Under the pieces are notes generated by a model. It ran no database searches and was not told the DNA's origin. It saw only the letters and a program-made list of their open reading frames with translations. A stretch of DNA of 64,000 nucleotides from Solea solea (lineage: Eukaryota > Chordata > Actinopteri > Pleuronectiformes > Soleidae), in contig NC_081136.1 of assembly GCF_958295425.1 (NCBI RefSeq), positions 25,789,436 through 25,853,435 on the forward strand, written 5' to 3'. Of the stretch, positions 48,817-62,310 are shown piece by piece. A program made the translations under genes and the position numbers. Each line of letters begins with the position of its first letter. The first letter of the stretch is position 1.

Positions 48817-51800
48817 TCGGCATAGAGAGAAGCCCCTCCAACTATTTTTGGTCTTGATGTACTGTCATCTACAGAGACATGTGTGTACCTGCACAATGAA
48901 AAAGTGTGTTGAACAAGCAATGGAAAGGGTGAAAAAAACAAATCCACACTCCATTTGACAAGCTGACAGGAGAGGGGCTGTGCTATTTTTGACTGTAAAT
49001 TGGTCATTGTCAGACGTGAAGGCAACAGATTGCTGCACACCTGTTTGAAACCAGAAGGTGATGATTCTTATTTAACAGCTAGATTGTTGTATATCTTTTG
49101 AATGTTAACACCTTCTGTCTTCAGAGACATTTTATTTTATTTTTTATTTTTATTATGTTCACAAGATACAAATGTTTTAACTGTTCACCAGAATTATATT
49201 TCAAATATCAGATGACATTTATTGGTTTCGTTAACATACTTGTGGGGAGACTGTGCAGGTGTTGGGTTCTAATTCAGTGCTGTAGGAAGTTTTGGCTAAA
49301 GTAAACCACATGTCTCCCTCTGTCCACATACTTAACAGAGCAGCTGTGTTAAGGGCCCCTCTTGCCCTCATTTTGAGGGGTATTTCTGGTTAGTTTTGTG
49401 ATTGCAGGAAAGGGTCTGTTCTTTGTACAATTGCCAGTTAGCTTGCAAGCAGGAAATGTGTGGGTCCTTGATGTGAGTTCACTTATAGATTTAACAGAGC
49501 GGAGTCTGTGCAGATAGATGCATATTGAGACTTAAGTATTGATGTAGCTTCCAGAAATGTTGTGGTTTAGCCCCAGAAAAATCTGAACTGGGATGAACAA
49601 GACGGGATAAAAGGGGGGAGAAGATGAAGACATAACCAGGCAGATAGGGAAACTGTAATATGTGTCAAAATCCTGTGATACTGCGGACGTGTTTGTGCAG
49701 GCTAAACCAAAACATGGGAGAAAATGCACAGTTTGACATTGTTTGGTCACTTTATTTTTTATTCCCTGGGGCGGATCCTGTGGTCACTCCTCTCATTTTG
49801 CAGAACTCCATTGCACCATGGGAAGAGCCCTCAAGGTCACAACAAACAAGGCTCACACACAACCACATAATAAGCCTTTCCTCCGCAACATGGCCGACTG
49901 ATCACAGAGACCAGGGCTTGGCCTTGGATGAAAACGCTCTCTCTGCCTCTTCAGATAAATGTGCTGCCTAGAAGAAAGCAGTATTTCTCATTTTTAATTC
50001 TGGTGTTATTTGTGGGCCTTTTGGCTCAGGGACATACCGTGGTTCTATTCCAGTCTGTTAGACAAGATGATCCTGCTTTGGAGAGCTTTGAAATGTTGCA
50101 GAATGTATTTAATGATGCAATAAATATAGTTAGTAAATCAACTATCATGACCAAAGAGCAAATAAGAGCGAAACTGATTTGTAATGTCCATGGATTTACT
50201 GGTATTAGGGTGAAGAAAACCTGATACCTCACTCACCTAGTCAGGACTAACCCTGGGCATGAAAACTATATCTTTACACCTTGTTGAAGATTAGATCATC
50301 GACTTCTCTCTCAGACTCTCTGAGGCCTAGATTGAGATTTAATTATTTACAGTTTTGGCTGGTTGCTATGCATTTCATTTGGCCTCAATTTTGTATCTTT
50401 TAGCACATAGACTTTCTTATTGAGAACACCTTGTTTGCTAATTGTCGGACCTTTTATTAGCATCCATTCTAAGCGATCCAATCCCAAGTGAACAACTGTA
50501 AGACCTGGCATTAGAATGCATCCTGAATACGTCTCCTGTGACCACTAGTGATTAGGTCTTACTTTCCTGCTTTGTGCAAATACACATGAGCATCATTTCT
50601 GTTTGCAAAGACAAAATGGTGTGTCCATTCTCAAAGTGTTCATGTGTTGGCGTGGGTGTGCTTGTGTCAGCACAGGGAAAGAGAAAGAGGGAGAGCAGGG
50701 TCAGGAGAGGCTGAGTGCACCAATGCCCTGTGTTCAACTCTACTATGGAATAAAAGTATTTAAAAATAGAGGCCACAAATGAATCAAAGTATTGGCCCTG
50801 AGAAATGAAATATATTTCCCTGTTGTTATGGAAGTGCAGCAGCACAGAGTAAGGCAACCTTTATTCCTTTCTGGGGACACATTTGCATTCATGTAAAAGG
50901 ATGTGGCCACATGCATCACAGACCAACTCCGAATGTGGTCTAAATGATTTTATCTCAAGATGTGTTGATGAAGCACTTGGAGCTGTCCACTTGTGATTAG
51001 ATCACTCGGGATGGATGTTAATGTCAGTTCTAAATGTGGTCTCTCTGCAGAATGTATGAAAAGTGTAGCATTTATGCTGCCAGAGACTGAGAGTTTTATT
51101 TTAATGGTAATCAAATACCGTCAAGTGGTAAGAATTTGAGTCCTTGGGCTTCCCCTATAGATTTATTTTCAGTGTAGAAGAAGATGTAAAAACAAAGGTC
51201 TGTGGTGGTAATACAGGCAATGAAGAATATTTAACAATGCGATATTTGCCAGCCTGGATTGCAATACCTCCTTATTTAAGAGGCAATCTGTGAAGGCCTT
51301 TCAGAAACCAAATGTCCCAGGCTCTTGTAATTTAAACAATTTGCTAGTTCATAATTCTTACAGAATGCAGCTACATGACTTGTCAGACCTTTCCCCCTGT
51401 AATGGTGTGGAAAAGTATTTGCTGTTACATTTAGAAGAAGCTTTCAAACTATTTTTTTGCTCAATGCATTCAGTGAGAACTTTATGCAGAGATGTTCTGA
51501 ACAGATACATGTTTAGGTTTATGTGAATAAGCCTAGATGTACACGTCAACATTTTTATTTTTTTAAATAAAAATAATTGGTTTGAAAAACAACTTTCTTT
51601 CTGTGGCTATCTGTGTTTTGAGGGTTGCGCATTGCGAGTAATATATAATTTTCACAAAAGTACAGGCTACAAAAGCAGCTATGTGATCTATATGACTCAT
51701 GTTATCCTTAAATCATGGAAATGAGTCATGGAGCTTGTATATACCTCTATGATGTTACTCAGCCCCAGCTCAGGCAAAACTAATTCCTGGACTCAGATAT

Positions 51801-54800
51801 TAATTTTGATATGTTTTGATAAGAGAGGAGACTGAATAAGTCTGTGTGTAAGAATAAAAGATGCAACAGACAATAGGCTTGACCTGAGAGAACAATGGCT
51901 ATATGGAAATCACAAAGATGTATTGGTTTACTCAGTCAGAAACAATGTACTTCTATTCTTTACTCTGTGATATTGTCATTTTAATGTCATTGTCCTCATA
52001 CCCAGGGGAATGTGATGCCTCACTTTGAAGTGTTAATTGGATGTGATTTTCTAATTTAGCTGGTGCACCATGTTGGCTGCCTCTCAGCGTCATTATTATT
52101 TTCATAGTGTGTGGATGGCCTTATGGCCTCAACTTTGAAATCATCTAATGAGGTGGACCATTGACTCTTTCACTGCCCTACATTATTAAGTACTCATCAT
52201 GACATGGGTATCAATTGTAAGTCTGTGTTTGGCTTGCATCTATATTACTAAAGAAATCCCATAGTTTTGTTTGTGTGTTATGAGTCTATGACAATAGAAA
52301 GAGATAGCATTTTGTTTTTTTCATACTGGTTGAAGACTATAGTAAAGGCAACATTAAAATACAGTATTTGTTGTTTCCACATGTGCACAGCATGTTTACA
52401 GTATATTTAGTCGGTGCTCGACTTTGTTCACAGAATCCTGCTGGTCTCTACTGCTTCCAATTAGTTTGTTACAATTAAATCAGTATGTGTTGCCACTTAA
52501 ATGACTAATTGTCCAAGTTTTAATGACATTGGAGAGACTCCACAGTCGGTTGTTATTCTTCTGCACAGTCTGTTGTTTTTTTTCCCCTTGCCTTAATCCA
52601 CTTTAACTTAGAAATGAGTTATGGTAACACAATTAGTGATAAGGGGCCACTTGATTTCAGCTTCAGTTGGTCTTTTGTCCGTCTTTTCCTTTTAAAGATC
52701 TTATGTCTTGTGGGGCACTCAAAATACTCCATAATTTGCTAGTGTAGAATATTAAATTCTGAATGTGTGTGTGCTGAGAACCAGAATCAAAACCTCCCTG
52801 TTTACCAGTTAACAAATCTAGTAGTTTGACAAGTAGTCCACAGCAACAGATGTGTGTACACTAATTGCCTGTGTATTGGCAACCCTGGAGATTGTCCTGC
52901 CACTCCTCATCTACCACTAAAGCCTGGTTATTCAGACTAAATTGAACCACTTCCCTCATGAACAGTGTGCCAGTTGGCTTAGAGTAGAATTTAGTCTCAT
53001 TCAAGTGAGAATGGTACCTCAGACACTTCCAACATCTGGCTGCATTTTAGTGATCACTCGTTTCTTGAGAAGTTGTGAGAGAAATGCAAAGGAAAAGAAA
53101 AGCTTGGGCTGCAGCATAGGAAACCACAACTGCAATGGGCTGACAACACAGACATAGTGGCATTAAAAAGTTAGCGTGATTAAATGTCACTGAAAGTTCA
53201 ACAGAGGACCAACTTTTCAATACGCCAGACACCAATGGATTGTGGAAGCTCCTTGGAGACCATTTTATCTCAATGGAACAAACAGTGACAACTAAGTAGG
53301 AAAAGACGTTTGGAAAAGTTAGAAATGACCCTTTGACAGAAGGTGACACAACTTGGAAGTTTATTCCATAAATATCTTTCCATTCACTAACAATGTTAAT
53401 AGACTCTGTCATGATTCTTGGCAAACAACAAAGATGAAAGAGAAATAAAATTGTGCCCTAACTTAAAATACTAAATGGTATCCGCAACAGATGTGCCAAA
53501 TGGAGATGGAGAGTATCCATTTTGGAAATGACAATCGACAGCTGTGGAATGAGAAACAGATCATCCTCTGTCATTTGACTTTGTATCTTCTCTTAGCCAG
53601 TAACCTCTATGCAGATACCAGACTGTACTGTTTAACACGTTAAAATTGGAAACACAAGAGTAGAGGCTATTTCAGAGCTTTCACCAATGGCTTAAGATCT
53701 GCATATAATACAGGTATCATACTGTTAGGAACATTTTCAAAATAATTTCCATCTCCTGAGGAATTGTTTGATTTAATTTATTTGTTTATTTTTTCTGTAA
53801 GTGTGGAACACTATACACCACTCACATCAGAGAGAACACACACATCATGTGATGACTTAAACATATTTATGACTGCCCTCTTTAATTAAACACATATATA
53901 CCTTTCCCAGGGCTAATAAAGAACCTGTGCTAAAGAACCATAAAGCATTTAGCCTACAGAGTAACCAGAGTTTGTACTTAAGAGATAGTTGGTCCTTTTT
54001 ATAAAGGAACAATGGAATTCAGCATTCAGTGCATATTTAAAACAATGCTGGGAAACAAAACACAGCTAAACACATGTGGTGACAATAACAACTGAATAAT
54101 CCCAGCCCAACAACCACAGCACTACATTATTTAACAGATTAAAAGAAAAAAAAAGAATGCTGTGCTGAACTGTCCAGATTTTCCATGGCTCTGACTGGAC
54201 AGCTTTTTATTACACAAAACAATAACAATATGTTCTTTACAGTCCCCTTTGATGTCCCCATGTGGCACACCTATCGATATGCAGCAACATGTCCACTTCA
54301 CATAATACTATCCATCAAATGGCAAATATCTGTTTTAGTGCATAGTAATCCAAACATAATGGGTCTGGGGAGATGCAAAAACTGCCTGCCTGATAACAAG
54401 GATGTTTTCAACCTCATTTAATTTGCTTTGTTCTTATTGCTGCTAGCTGATGGTGTATATCAGCCATGTAAATGACCCATGCTACATGCTTGTTGCAAGA
54501 TGAAACAAGAGTTAGGCAATAACCCATGAAATGACCTGTGTTACAGCAAGATTCTGGGCCTCATTCCGATTGCAGAGTGGGCTGAGTTCTTACAAACTAA
54601 AAACACAGTCTTACAGCTGCACAATTACTCCCATGTCCAAGATACTGTACATGTGAGCTTAAGAGTGTCAGCCAAATTACCACAAGGCAAGTGTTATAAG
54701 CTAAGGACACAAGGTTACAGTGTCTAACACCATCACAGCAGTAACTCGGCCATGACTGTTGCCATGTTTGTGATTACTATTGATTGACCAGTCCTTTACT

Positions 54801-55059
54801 TTGGTCCTGCAGTTATGCTTCAGTAACACCACACTGTCACCTTTAATCTGGCACATTCACTCTACCTCCCAGCAGAGGACACACACCACACATTGATCCT
54901 CAGAGTTTTTTCTTTCATCTTAGAAATTGCCTTTATTGCTTCCAACAGAGCACCTCAGTTTCGTTTCATCATCCTGGTATTGACTCTGCCGGAGAACCAT
55001 CGTCAGGCCAGCCTCTGGCAATGTTTCCGACCTGCTATCATTGGCAAACATGACAGTAG
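48817..55059 (+). other. Probable second intron, part 2
   Basis: AT-rich unique sequence with no supportable exon, RNA gene or clear transposon. Frames up to 125 codons (for example minus strand 53047-53424) have random composition and no splice context. Confidence 0.4.
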
Positions 55060-55255
55060 TGCATGAAGTGGGAATTGCCTAGATACACCACAATATGATA
55101 TTATCACAATATTTAAGTCACGATATGATATTATCACGATATTGCGATATACTCAGTATTTGCTAAATCATATATTGTGATAAAGTCACACAGCAGCTCT
55201 AACAGTAAGAATGGTTATAATATTGCCACGCGAAATATCGAGATTTTTCATAGTA
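55060..55255 (+). mobile_element. ATATCG-type DNA element, left part
   Basis: GATACACCACAATATGATAT, ATTATCACGATATTGCGATA and GAAATATCGAGATTTTT form the alternating ACGATAT/ATATCG pattern found at the ends of a common fish hAT-derived family. A similar stretch lies about 1 kb downstream, so the two may be ends of one larger, decayed element. Confidence 0.5.
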
Positions 55256-56160
55256 TCAATCAGTCCCTCCCTTTTGTTGCACTTTTATTCAGTAAAACTA
55301 CTGCTCTGATTTTTGTGGTGAGGTACCACACTTTGACTTTCTCTGTTCTTTGTTGAGGCATAATTTCTTTCCTGGGGGTAGACTGGTGGAACATATGTGT
55401 GGGAGGCAGACAGTGTTAACAGGGACCCACTTCCCTGCATGGTCTCCTGTTGTGGGTGACAGACCTGCACTTAGCTGGAAGAGCGAATAATGTTCACCTG
55501 CTGTCAGAGAATGTGGTGACTGACACATTCCAAGACCAGAACAAAACATGAAAAACATGAGTGTTAAAAGTTTTACTACCATTTGACCGTAAGCATTGCT
55601 TTTAGTTTGAAGACATTTAGAAATGATGACTAAGAATAGAACATATCAGGTTGAATTCAACTTACTCAAAATGTTCTGTCACTGTTGCCTCCTTAAACAA
55701 CTTATTTTTGAAGATGAAAGCCATAATAAGCTGCTGAAAGCTCTGCAAAATATTACAGTATGCTAAAACCTCAAGTTCAACCTTTTCTATTTTTTTGTAT
55801 CGTCATTGTTAAGCAGCATTTCCTATGATCATTTTTCCTAAAGTTAACACCTGCTACAGATTGACAGTTATTGCTGTGAATACAATAATTCAAATTAAAC
55901 ACCCTATTAGACAGGTAATATTATTTTAGTCCTGAGAAGTGATCGTTTTACTTAAGGATCATACAAAACTGACTGTAGATCACTAAAAATCTGAAGTGAA
56001 CAAACTGAAATGTGAAAATATTTAGACTTATTTTAAATCAAGCTAAAGGAAACATTATTAATATTGTGGCGTTGTTTGAACACGGGTGGCAGGTTTCATT
56101 CTATGTGTCTGTTACAGAAAAAAACCCATCTAGTAATTATGTGTTGCATCTTGTTTGCAA
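55256..56160 (+). other. Sequence between two ATATCG-type ends
   Basis: No transposase motif could be read in either strand; the frames on both strands at 55285-55582 are unrelated to any domain I know. If the flanking parts belong to one element, this would be its interior. Otherwise it is plain intron. Confidence 0.3.
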
Positions 56161-56264
56161 TCTGCACAAACATAATATCGATATAGAGTATATCATTGTT
56201 ATATTGGTATTGAAGAAACCTGTATCACAATAAATACTGTGAAATTGCTGCCCAGTCCTTATGA
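56161..56264 (+). mobile_element. ATATCG-type DNA element, right part
   Basis: CATAATATCGATATAGAGTA, TTGGTATTGAAGAAACCTG and ATCACAATAAATACTGTGAA lead to GCTGCCCAGTCCTTA. The last block resembles the GCCCAGCCCTA terminus of hAT-type elements in fish, suggesting that the right edge is near 56260. Confidence 0.5.
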
Positions 56265-59200
56265 TGTCAGCAAAAGATAAAAAAAAACCTCTTATTCTCT
56301 CTTTGCAGTCCCCTGCTGCGTGGCCAGACTTTGATTCCAGGTGAAGGGCATTAGCCTTCACCTGGAGGTGTCTTCTGTGCAACCTGTGGTTTGGCAGAGA
56401 TAGACAGAAAGTCAATTTACTTCTGGAAACACTAATACACAAAGAAAGAGAGACCACATATTAAATTGGGGAGAACAGAAAGTGTTTTGTTCAAAAAAAA
56501 AAAAAAAAAACCCACATGAAATAATACAAACCTTCAAATATCAAAGTTACATTTGATTGCTTTGTTACACCAATCAATACATATTTTTGATTTAACCCTG
56601 CAAAGTGTGTTGTTTTGTTTCAATAACAAAGACTGGAAAAGTTTATTTTGTCATTTGTTTTGGTTCAAACTGTCCGCTTTCAAGTAAACCACAGCTTTTC
56701 AATGAAACCCATGTCTACTCATGAAACTTAAAAGAATGGGCTCTTGCAAATGATAGACACATGTTGAAAGTGTCAGTTTTTGGTCTGAAGTCCCTGGTGT
56801 TCCTTTGGACACATGGATATCTGAATCTGGAGACATTGAATGTACTTGACGTTCACGTCCGTATCCACTTAAAATGTTTGTTGCAGTAAGAATGCAAATG
56901 CAGATTAATGAAGGGGACCCACAAGTTACCGGCTGGCTGTTTTGTGACATGTCAGGCAAATGAATTAGGGTACTAAGTTCAATTGCAGGGTACTGAGTTC
57001 ACTGGTAGACAAAGGGCATTGGTTATTGAGCTGGTGGAAATACGCCATTAGAGTTTCTCCAAAAGAAACACATGTTTCTTTTTCTACCTAAGTAAACTAG
57101 CATAGTGATTTGCAGTCTGCCTACCAGACATACAAAAATAAATAAATGTTGTTCAATATTCTAACAAGACAATCTTTGGCACAGATGACATTGTCAAAGC
57201 ACCTAATCTGGTTGATTTGAAATCCTTCATTGGTCTTGGAATTTCATCAATACTAAAGACTAACAACCTGATGGAGCAGATGGTTAATACACAGAACCAT
57301 CTGTAAAGGCTTTGCTGGAAACTGCTTGGAAATGGGCAGGAGCATTTAAATATTCTTGGCAGGTGATTAGATAAACCATCTGTCTATCAGGGTTACCAAA
57401 GCCAGTCTGGAGAAAAGTGGAAACAATTGTTGAATGGAGAAAGTCCTTCAGTGCTGCTCTTCTCTGGTTGTGATCTAACTAGTGCTGTTGCACCATCCAG
57501 GCTAACCTCATTAGGAGCCACCATTGTTGTTATGGAACAATACCGTCACTTTAGTCCCTCCCTTTTAGTATACTGATGTTCTGAGCCTCTGTGGTTCAGC
57601 CAAAAGCAAAATCTTCCAAGATTAGAGGAGGCAAAGTTTTAAACTTTTTCGTAAACACCTAAAAACATTCAGTAAAACCTTTATCTCAAAGAATCACACT
57701 GACTGACTGCAGCAAAAATCTGATATCTGTTAAAAAACACACAGCCCAGAGGAGGCAGCGTGACAGCAGTGAAAATTACAGTGTCACTCCTATGCACTTT
57801 CACACTGATCCCTTCAGTGTGGAGAGATGTTTATCCTTACTCTATATAATCCCTGACCATGCTCCTCACATTCATTACATCAGAGACATACACATGTATG
57901 CGCACATATCCCACAGTCTCTATTTAAGCTCTCATTCAGTCATACTCTGCTGCCCATTGCTCAGGTTCCTTTGAGAATGATCCCCCTGTACTCCTTCTGT
58001 ACTCTTTCTTACTTACAACATTCAACCTTCTCTGTCCTTTGCATTTCTTCACACTTTATGCCAGTGAATCATTTTGGAAACTAATTACATTTGGAAAGGC
58101 CATGGAGGTGCAAAGGAATCGTGTGTGTTCAGACTATTAATACAAGATGGCCATGCTCAGTGTTCATTAAACGTTCCACTCGACTTTCATGTCAGCATTG
58201 TCAGCGTTTAGATTTCGGTGGTAATTGTGTAATGTAGTCTGGGTCAGGACTGTGTCCATATTTAAAGTCCCGAGGTTGTCTGTTCATCTGCTAGTCTTTT
58301 TTTCATCATGGTTAATGTGTGGGGTCTCTCCACAAAAATATGGACATAGCTTTGGCTCTTCAATGGATATCACAACATTGTGAGTGCAGCTTGTGTCTTT
58401 GTAGGTCTGTTGCTGAAAGAGACTCTTTGTGTTTCAAAATGTGGTCAACAACAGGGTATCTGACATATCTCTTCAACATTTGTCAATGTGAGGAGAGAGT
58501 CTGGCACTGGGCCTCAGCATTTCATCAACAGGATTGAAGGCACAACAGGGCAGAGAGCTGGTCAGAGATGTGGTGTCACCTTGGCAGCGGGGTTCATTGT
58601 TGTTTGTTCCGCTCTCTCCTTTTTGTACTCCAACTTCACCTCTTTTCTTGAGTGCTATCAACTCATCCAAACATCTCCACACTTTGCAGTACACACCACC
58701 TACAGGTTAAGTAATGAAGAACTTGATGTAGATGTTTTGAATATGAGTAAGATCACATGTGCTGAAAGAGTCATACACAGTGCAGTCAGGGAACAATATT
58801 CAAATCTATTAAAAGCTGTTAAAATCCATTTTAGACCTTTCCTATTGATTCTATCTTTAATGAGTATGCACAAGAGCAGATTCTGTTCACCATATGAGAA
58901 GCAACATTTTTTTGAAGTTGCAGTTGTTCTCATTTCACAGAGAGCTCCCTCCTCTTCCCTGCCCAGCTATTTGCAGAATGATTGGAAGGGTTCATGAGGT
59001 CTGTGCTTCAGCTGCTGTCCAGAAAAGGCTCGTAAATACCACATCGTATTAACTGGGAATAATGTTGCCATACAATACAACAGTTAAACTGGGTGAATTA
59101 TGACAGTTAAAGGCCATGAAATGTGCTTTAGGTTTTATGTTGAGTTAAATGCCAAATAAAACATCTGAGTGTGGCATCGCATGCTTTTGTAAGTTGATTC

Positions 59201-59495
59201 TTGCTTGATACAAAATTGTAACTTATGAATGCCTTTAGACATACAGGGTAGTATATATTTTTATATTTGCTACATATATATATGTGTATATATATTGTCT
59301 ATCAAAGACAAGAGACATTGTTTCCTTGTTTCTGTAACAAATGAACAACCTCAACGTACTCAGTAAACTCTCAAACCACTGACTTTTCTCCAGATGAATA
59401 TACGTAGGTTCCATGATACCGGTTCTCTATATCTAATGATGCCAATTGTCTACATTAAAAACATACATTTAACAGTTGTGGTTGTCAGTGTAACA
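56265..59495 (+). other. Probable second intron, part 3
   Basis: No exon recognised. It contains an 18-base A-run (56493-56510), a TA-rich patch at 59267-59296 and a 169-codon frame at 58488-58997 that has no domain, no splice context and random-looking composition. Confidence 0.4.
56493..56510 (+). repeat. Poly(A) run, 18 bases
   Basis: An A homopolymer following GTTTTGTTC. No retroelement tail motif or polyadenylation signal precedes it, so it looks like simple repeat rather than a retroposed copy. Confidence 0.9.
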
Positions 59496-59560
59496 GCCAG
59501 TGTTGGGGGTAATGCCTTGCCACATAAAAATGCATGCTGTGTCTGAGTAATAAGAGTCTG
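59496..59560 (+). mobile_element. Fragment starting CAGTGTTGGGGGTAATG
   Basis: GCCAGTGTTGGGGGTAATGC is very close to the start of the miniature family whose interior is seen at 36262-36369 (CAGTGTTGGG then GTAAYGC). The match fades after about 60 bases. Confidence 0.4.
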
Positions 59561-59612
59561 TCAACTGTGAGTAAGCCATGCAACTGCAGTGGCAAGACCT
59601 GAAGAAGAAGTA

Positions 59613-59632
59613 GAGGAGGAGGAGGAGGAGGA
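59613..59632 (+). repeat. (GGA)n trinucleotide tract
   Basis: About six GAG/GGA units following GAAGAAGAAGTA. Confidence 0.88.
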
Positions 59633-59805
59633 TGGCATTGACAGCAGCATCCTCTAGCCCCGAGACAACAACAGACTTTTAACCGGGTTAAAAGTATTAC
59701 TGTGAGAGGGATTAACAAGATTGTAACAAGATTGTAGCAGACTAAATGTGGAGTAGATGCTACCATTCAACTGTGGGGTTCCTTACTTTCTGTAAGATTA
59801 TCAAT

Positions 59806-59813
59806 AACTAAAT
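59806..59813 (+). repeat. Left target-site duplication of the hAT element
   Basis: AACTAAAT, directly before the left terminal repeat; pairs with 60288-60295. Confidence 0.75.
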
Positions 59814-60287
59814 TAGAGATGCACCGAAAATTCGGCGACCGAAACATGTCGGCGGAAAGAGTCGCAACTGTACTCGTAATAATGTGTGAATGAGAGAAAT
59901 TATTCCAGGCGGCATTGAATGTGGAGAGTCTGCTTGGATGCGGAGAAGCACACATCGCAGGAGCCGCGCCCAGGGCTGGAGAGGCGCACAACGCAGGAGT
60001 GGTGCATTGAAAAAAAGGTCCGTCTGTCTGCACCAGATGAGGGGCATGCACCGTCGTTGATGAGATCCAACATATCAGATATTCATAGATTTCATAGATT
60101 CTTAATTGATTTATTCTTTGAAGCATGAATATTAATCTATATATCTATAATATAATATACTATAATTACAATGCCTTTACTTTAGTGAGGTAAGTACAGA
60201 CAGTCCCAGCCATGACATCAAAATTAGATTGGATCGGTGTTTCAGTTTTCGGTTTCAGCCAACAATTTTAATTTCGTTGCATCCCTA
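59814..60287 (+). mobile_element. Non-autonomous hAT element with target duplication
   Basis: The left end TAGAGATGCACCGAAAATTC and the right end CGTTGCATCCCTA are inverted repeats: reversed, the right end reads TAGGGATGCAACGAAATTAA. The element is 474 bp. It is flanked by AACTAAAT (59806-59813) and CACTAAAT (60288-60295), which agree at seven of eight positions. An 8-bp target duplication is the hallmark of hAT transposition, so here the ends are well supported. The interior has CCGAAAC/GTTTCGG-type motifs near both ends and no transposase. It is the best-preserved transposon in the window and lies in the putative intron. Confidence 0.85.
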
Positions 60288-60295
60288 CACTAAAT
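60288..60295 (+). repeat. Right target-site duplication of the hAT element
   Basis: CACTAAAT, directly after the right terminal repeat; one mismatch to the left copy. Confidence 0.75.
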
Positions 60296-62219
60296 ACATT
60301 CAGTTTTGTCAGGGGTTGTAGAGGTCTAAATCAGAGCTTAAGTATTTGAATTTGAATTGAATTTTTTTACTATTGCAACTATTACTTTTTCTCTGTGAGA
60401 AACTAGTGCCTCAGAATAATATATAATATAATAATATATAATATGTACTACATTTTATCAGTGTGTCCTTGTGTGGCCCCTCCTTGTGTATAACCTAGGG
60501 CCAGGTAAATTACCATTTCATATTGGGTGTCTTCACTCTAAAATAAGTGCCATAATTTGAATTTCACACAGTACCCCTCCACTTGCAATCAGCTTTACAA
60601 GTGTGACTAAGAGCCCACTAATGGTTTGAACATCTCTGCCTCCCACCCATCGAGTGCAGAGGGAAAAAGAGCCGGTGGTGAAGACAAAGACAAAAAGAGA
60701 AAGGAAGTTGGAGACCATGGCATCTTTCTGCTGATCAGCATGTGTGGTCGTTCACTTTTTCTCTATCATGTTTTTATTGCTGAATTGGAAAGATTTTCAC
60801 AGTTGTGGTAGACATTGGAATAGCCTTGGAAATTGTTATGAAGCAGAAGATTAATTGAATTTTTACAGGCGATAAAAGACTGTTAAATGAATTGGTCTAC
60901 CAAGATTCAATGTGATAATCGTTAAGCATCACAGGGTTGCGAAACCACTGATATACTGAATGTCTCCCCATTAAATGTCCTGTTTTCAAGAGCATGGTGC
61001 CATTTTATACTTTGCAAATCTGCCAAGAATGAAATCTGTGATTGGCAATCACCTACAGTATGTTTAAAGGGGACTCTCATGTACGTGATGGAGGCATTAA
61101 GTGAAACACTGCTCATTCACTTTTTCATGTGGTAGTGCTGCCCAATCAAATCACATTATGCAAATATTGTAGCACAGGTGCTCGCCATTAAATTGACATT
61201 AATATGTTTCAGATGAAAGACTACGCCGTCCAAACAGAGTTGTTATTCTCCCTGTTGCTGGTGTTTTTGTCAGGCAGAGCACACCCAGCAATGGCATACA
61301 CACAAACAAGTTGATAGACGCCGCTCTCCTAACTTCTGTTTGCCGTCTTCTGCACCAAGCATCTGGCAGGCCCACTGTCAAGTCTTTAAGCAACATGTGA
61401 GTGCAGCCTTGTTGACCTTGGGGCACCACTGAACCCTGATTCCTGGTGTTGTGGAGTATAACTGCAAATGTGAAAAGAGATGTAAGCAGTAGCGTCTACA
61501 TTAATTGCGCCTGAACAAGATAAGTTTGGGGGGTTATGGAGTTCATATGGGTTATGGTTCATATTAATTCCTTATCTATATTTAAGATTAAGGGTCAAAA
61601 CTGTATTCAGTTGGAGACTCAGGCATGTTATAGTGGCCAATGCAAATGGTCAGTGGTAAAGCTGCACTTTGTTCCTCAGCATTGATTTGGATTCAGCCTG
61701 TCCTAAAAAAAAAGATATTGCATTTGGAATGCAATGCTACTTATGAATCTCTAATGACATATAGTAACCCTCATTGTTAAAATGAAAGTGAACACTGAAT
61801 TTTTAAATGTTATGATAAAAAAAAAAATGGTATCATCTGTGGTATAAGCACAGAGATGACTGTGGATTCCTGTGGGGTAGAGCTACTTCCCATTTCAAAT
61901 TGCATTAACGTTATTTATGTTCTCCCAACGAAAAGTGGAAACTAATACACACACTCTTTCCACTGTCTCCATAGCTGAATCATTTAAGGCCAAACGTGGT
62001 CTGTTTATTTATAGACTCCTACAGTATTAGGTGGCAGTTGTTTGCCCGGTTCATGTGGGTATTTATGGCTCTACGTGTGTTTACACCCACATTCAGGCTT
62101 CTTTTGTCTGGTGAGGGAATACAACTCCAAATTTTCCTATAATCAATGTGGTTTTTTAATATTGCAACTATTCACAGAATAAGTGGCCTACAATTGAGAA
62201 AATATCCTATTCATTAATT
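60296..62219 (+). other. Probable second intron, part 4
   Basis: No exon seen. A TATAAT-type AT tract lies at about 60418-60443. An octamer motif ATGCAAAT is at 61158-61165. No repeat family is recognised. Confidence 0.4.
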
Positions 62220-62310
62220 CCTCCACATGAGGGTCGTGGGTGACTGGAGCCGTGAGGCGTGGTACACCCTGGTCAGGTCACCAGTCCATCGCAGGGCCAA
62301 CACACAGAGA
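62220..62310 (-). mobile_element. L2-type LINE 3' tail fragment, inverted
   Basis: On the minus strand this reads TTGGCCCTGCGATGGACTGG, TGACCTGACCAGGGTGTACC and ACCCACGACCCTCATGTGGA, the same order as at 13840-13930. Both ends are lost and there is no tail repeat, so it is older than the 48686 copy. Confidence 0.65.

Noticed and set aside
58488..58997. 169-codon + strand reading frame outside simple repeats
   Set aside because: Residue composition looks random, no domain or membrane pattern convinces me, there is no splice framing, and one such length is expected by chance in 64 kb.
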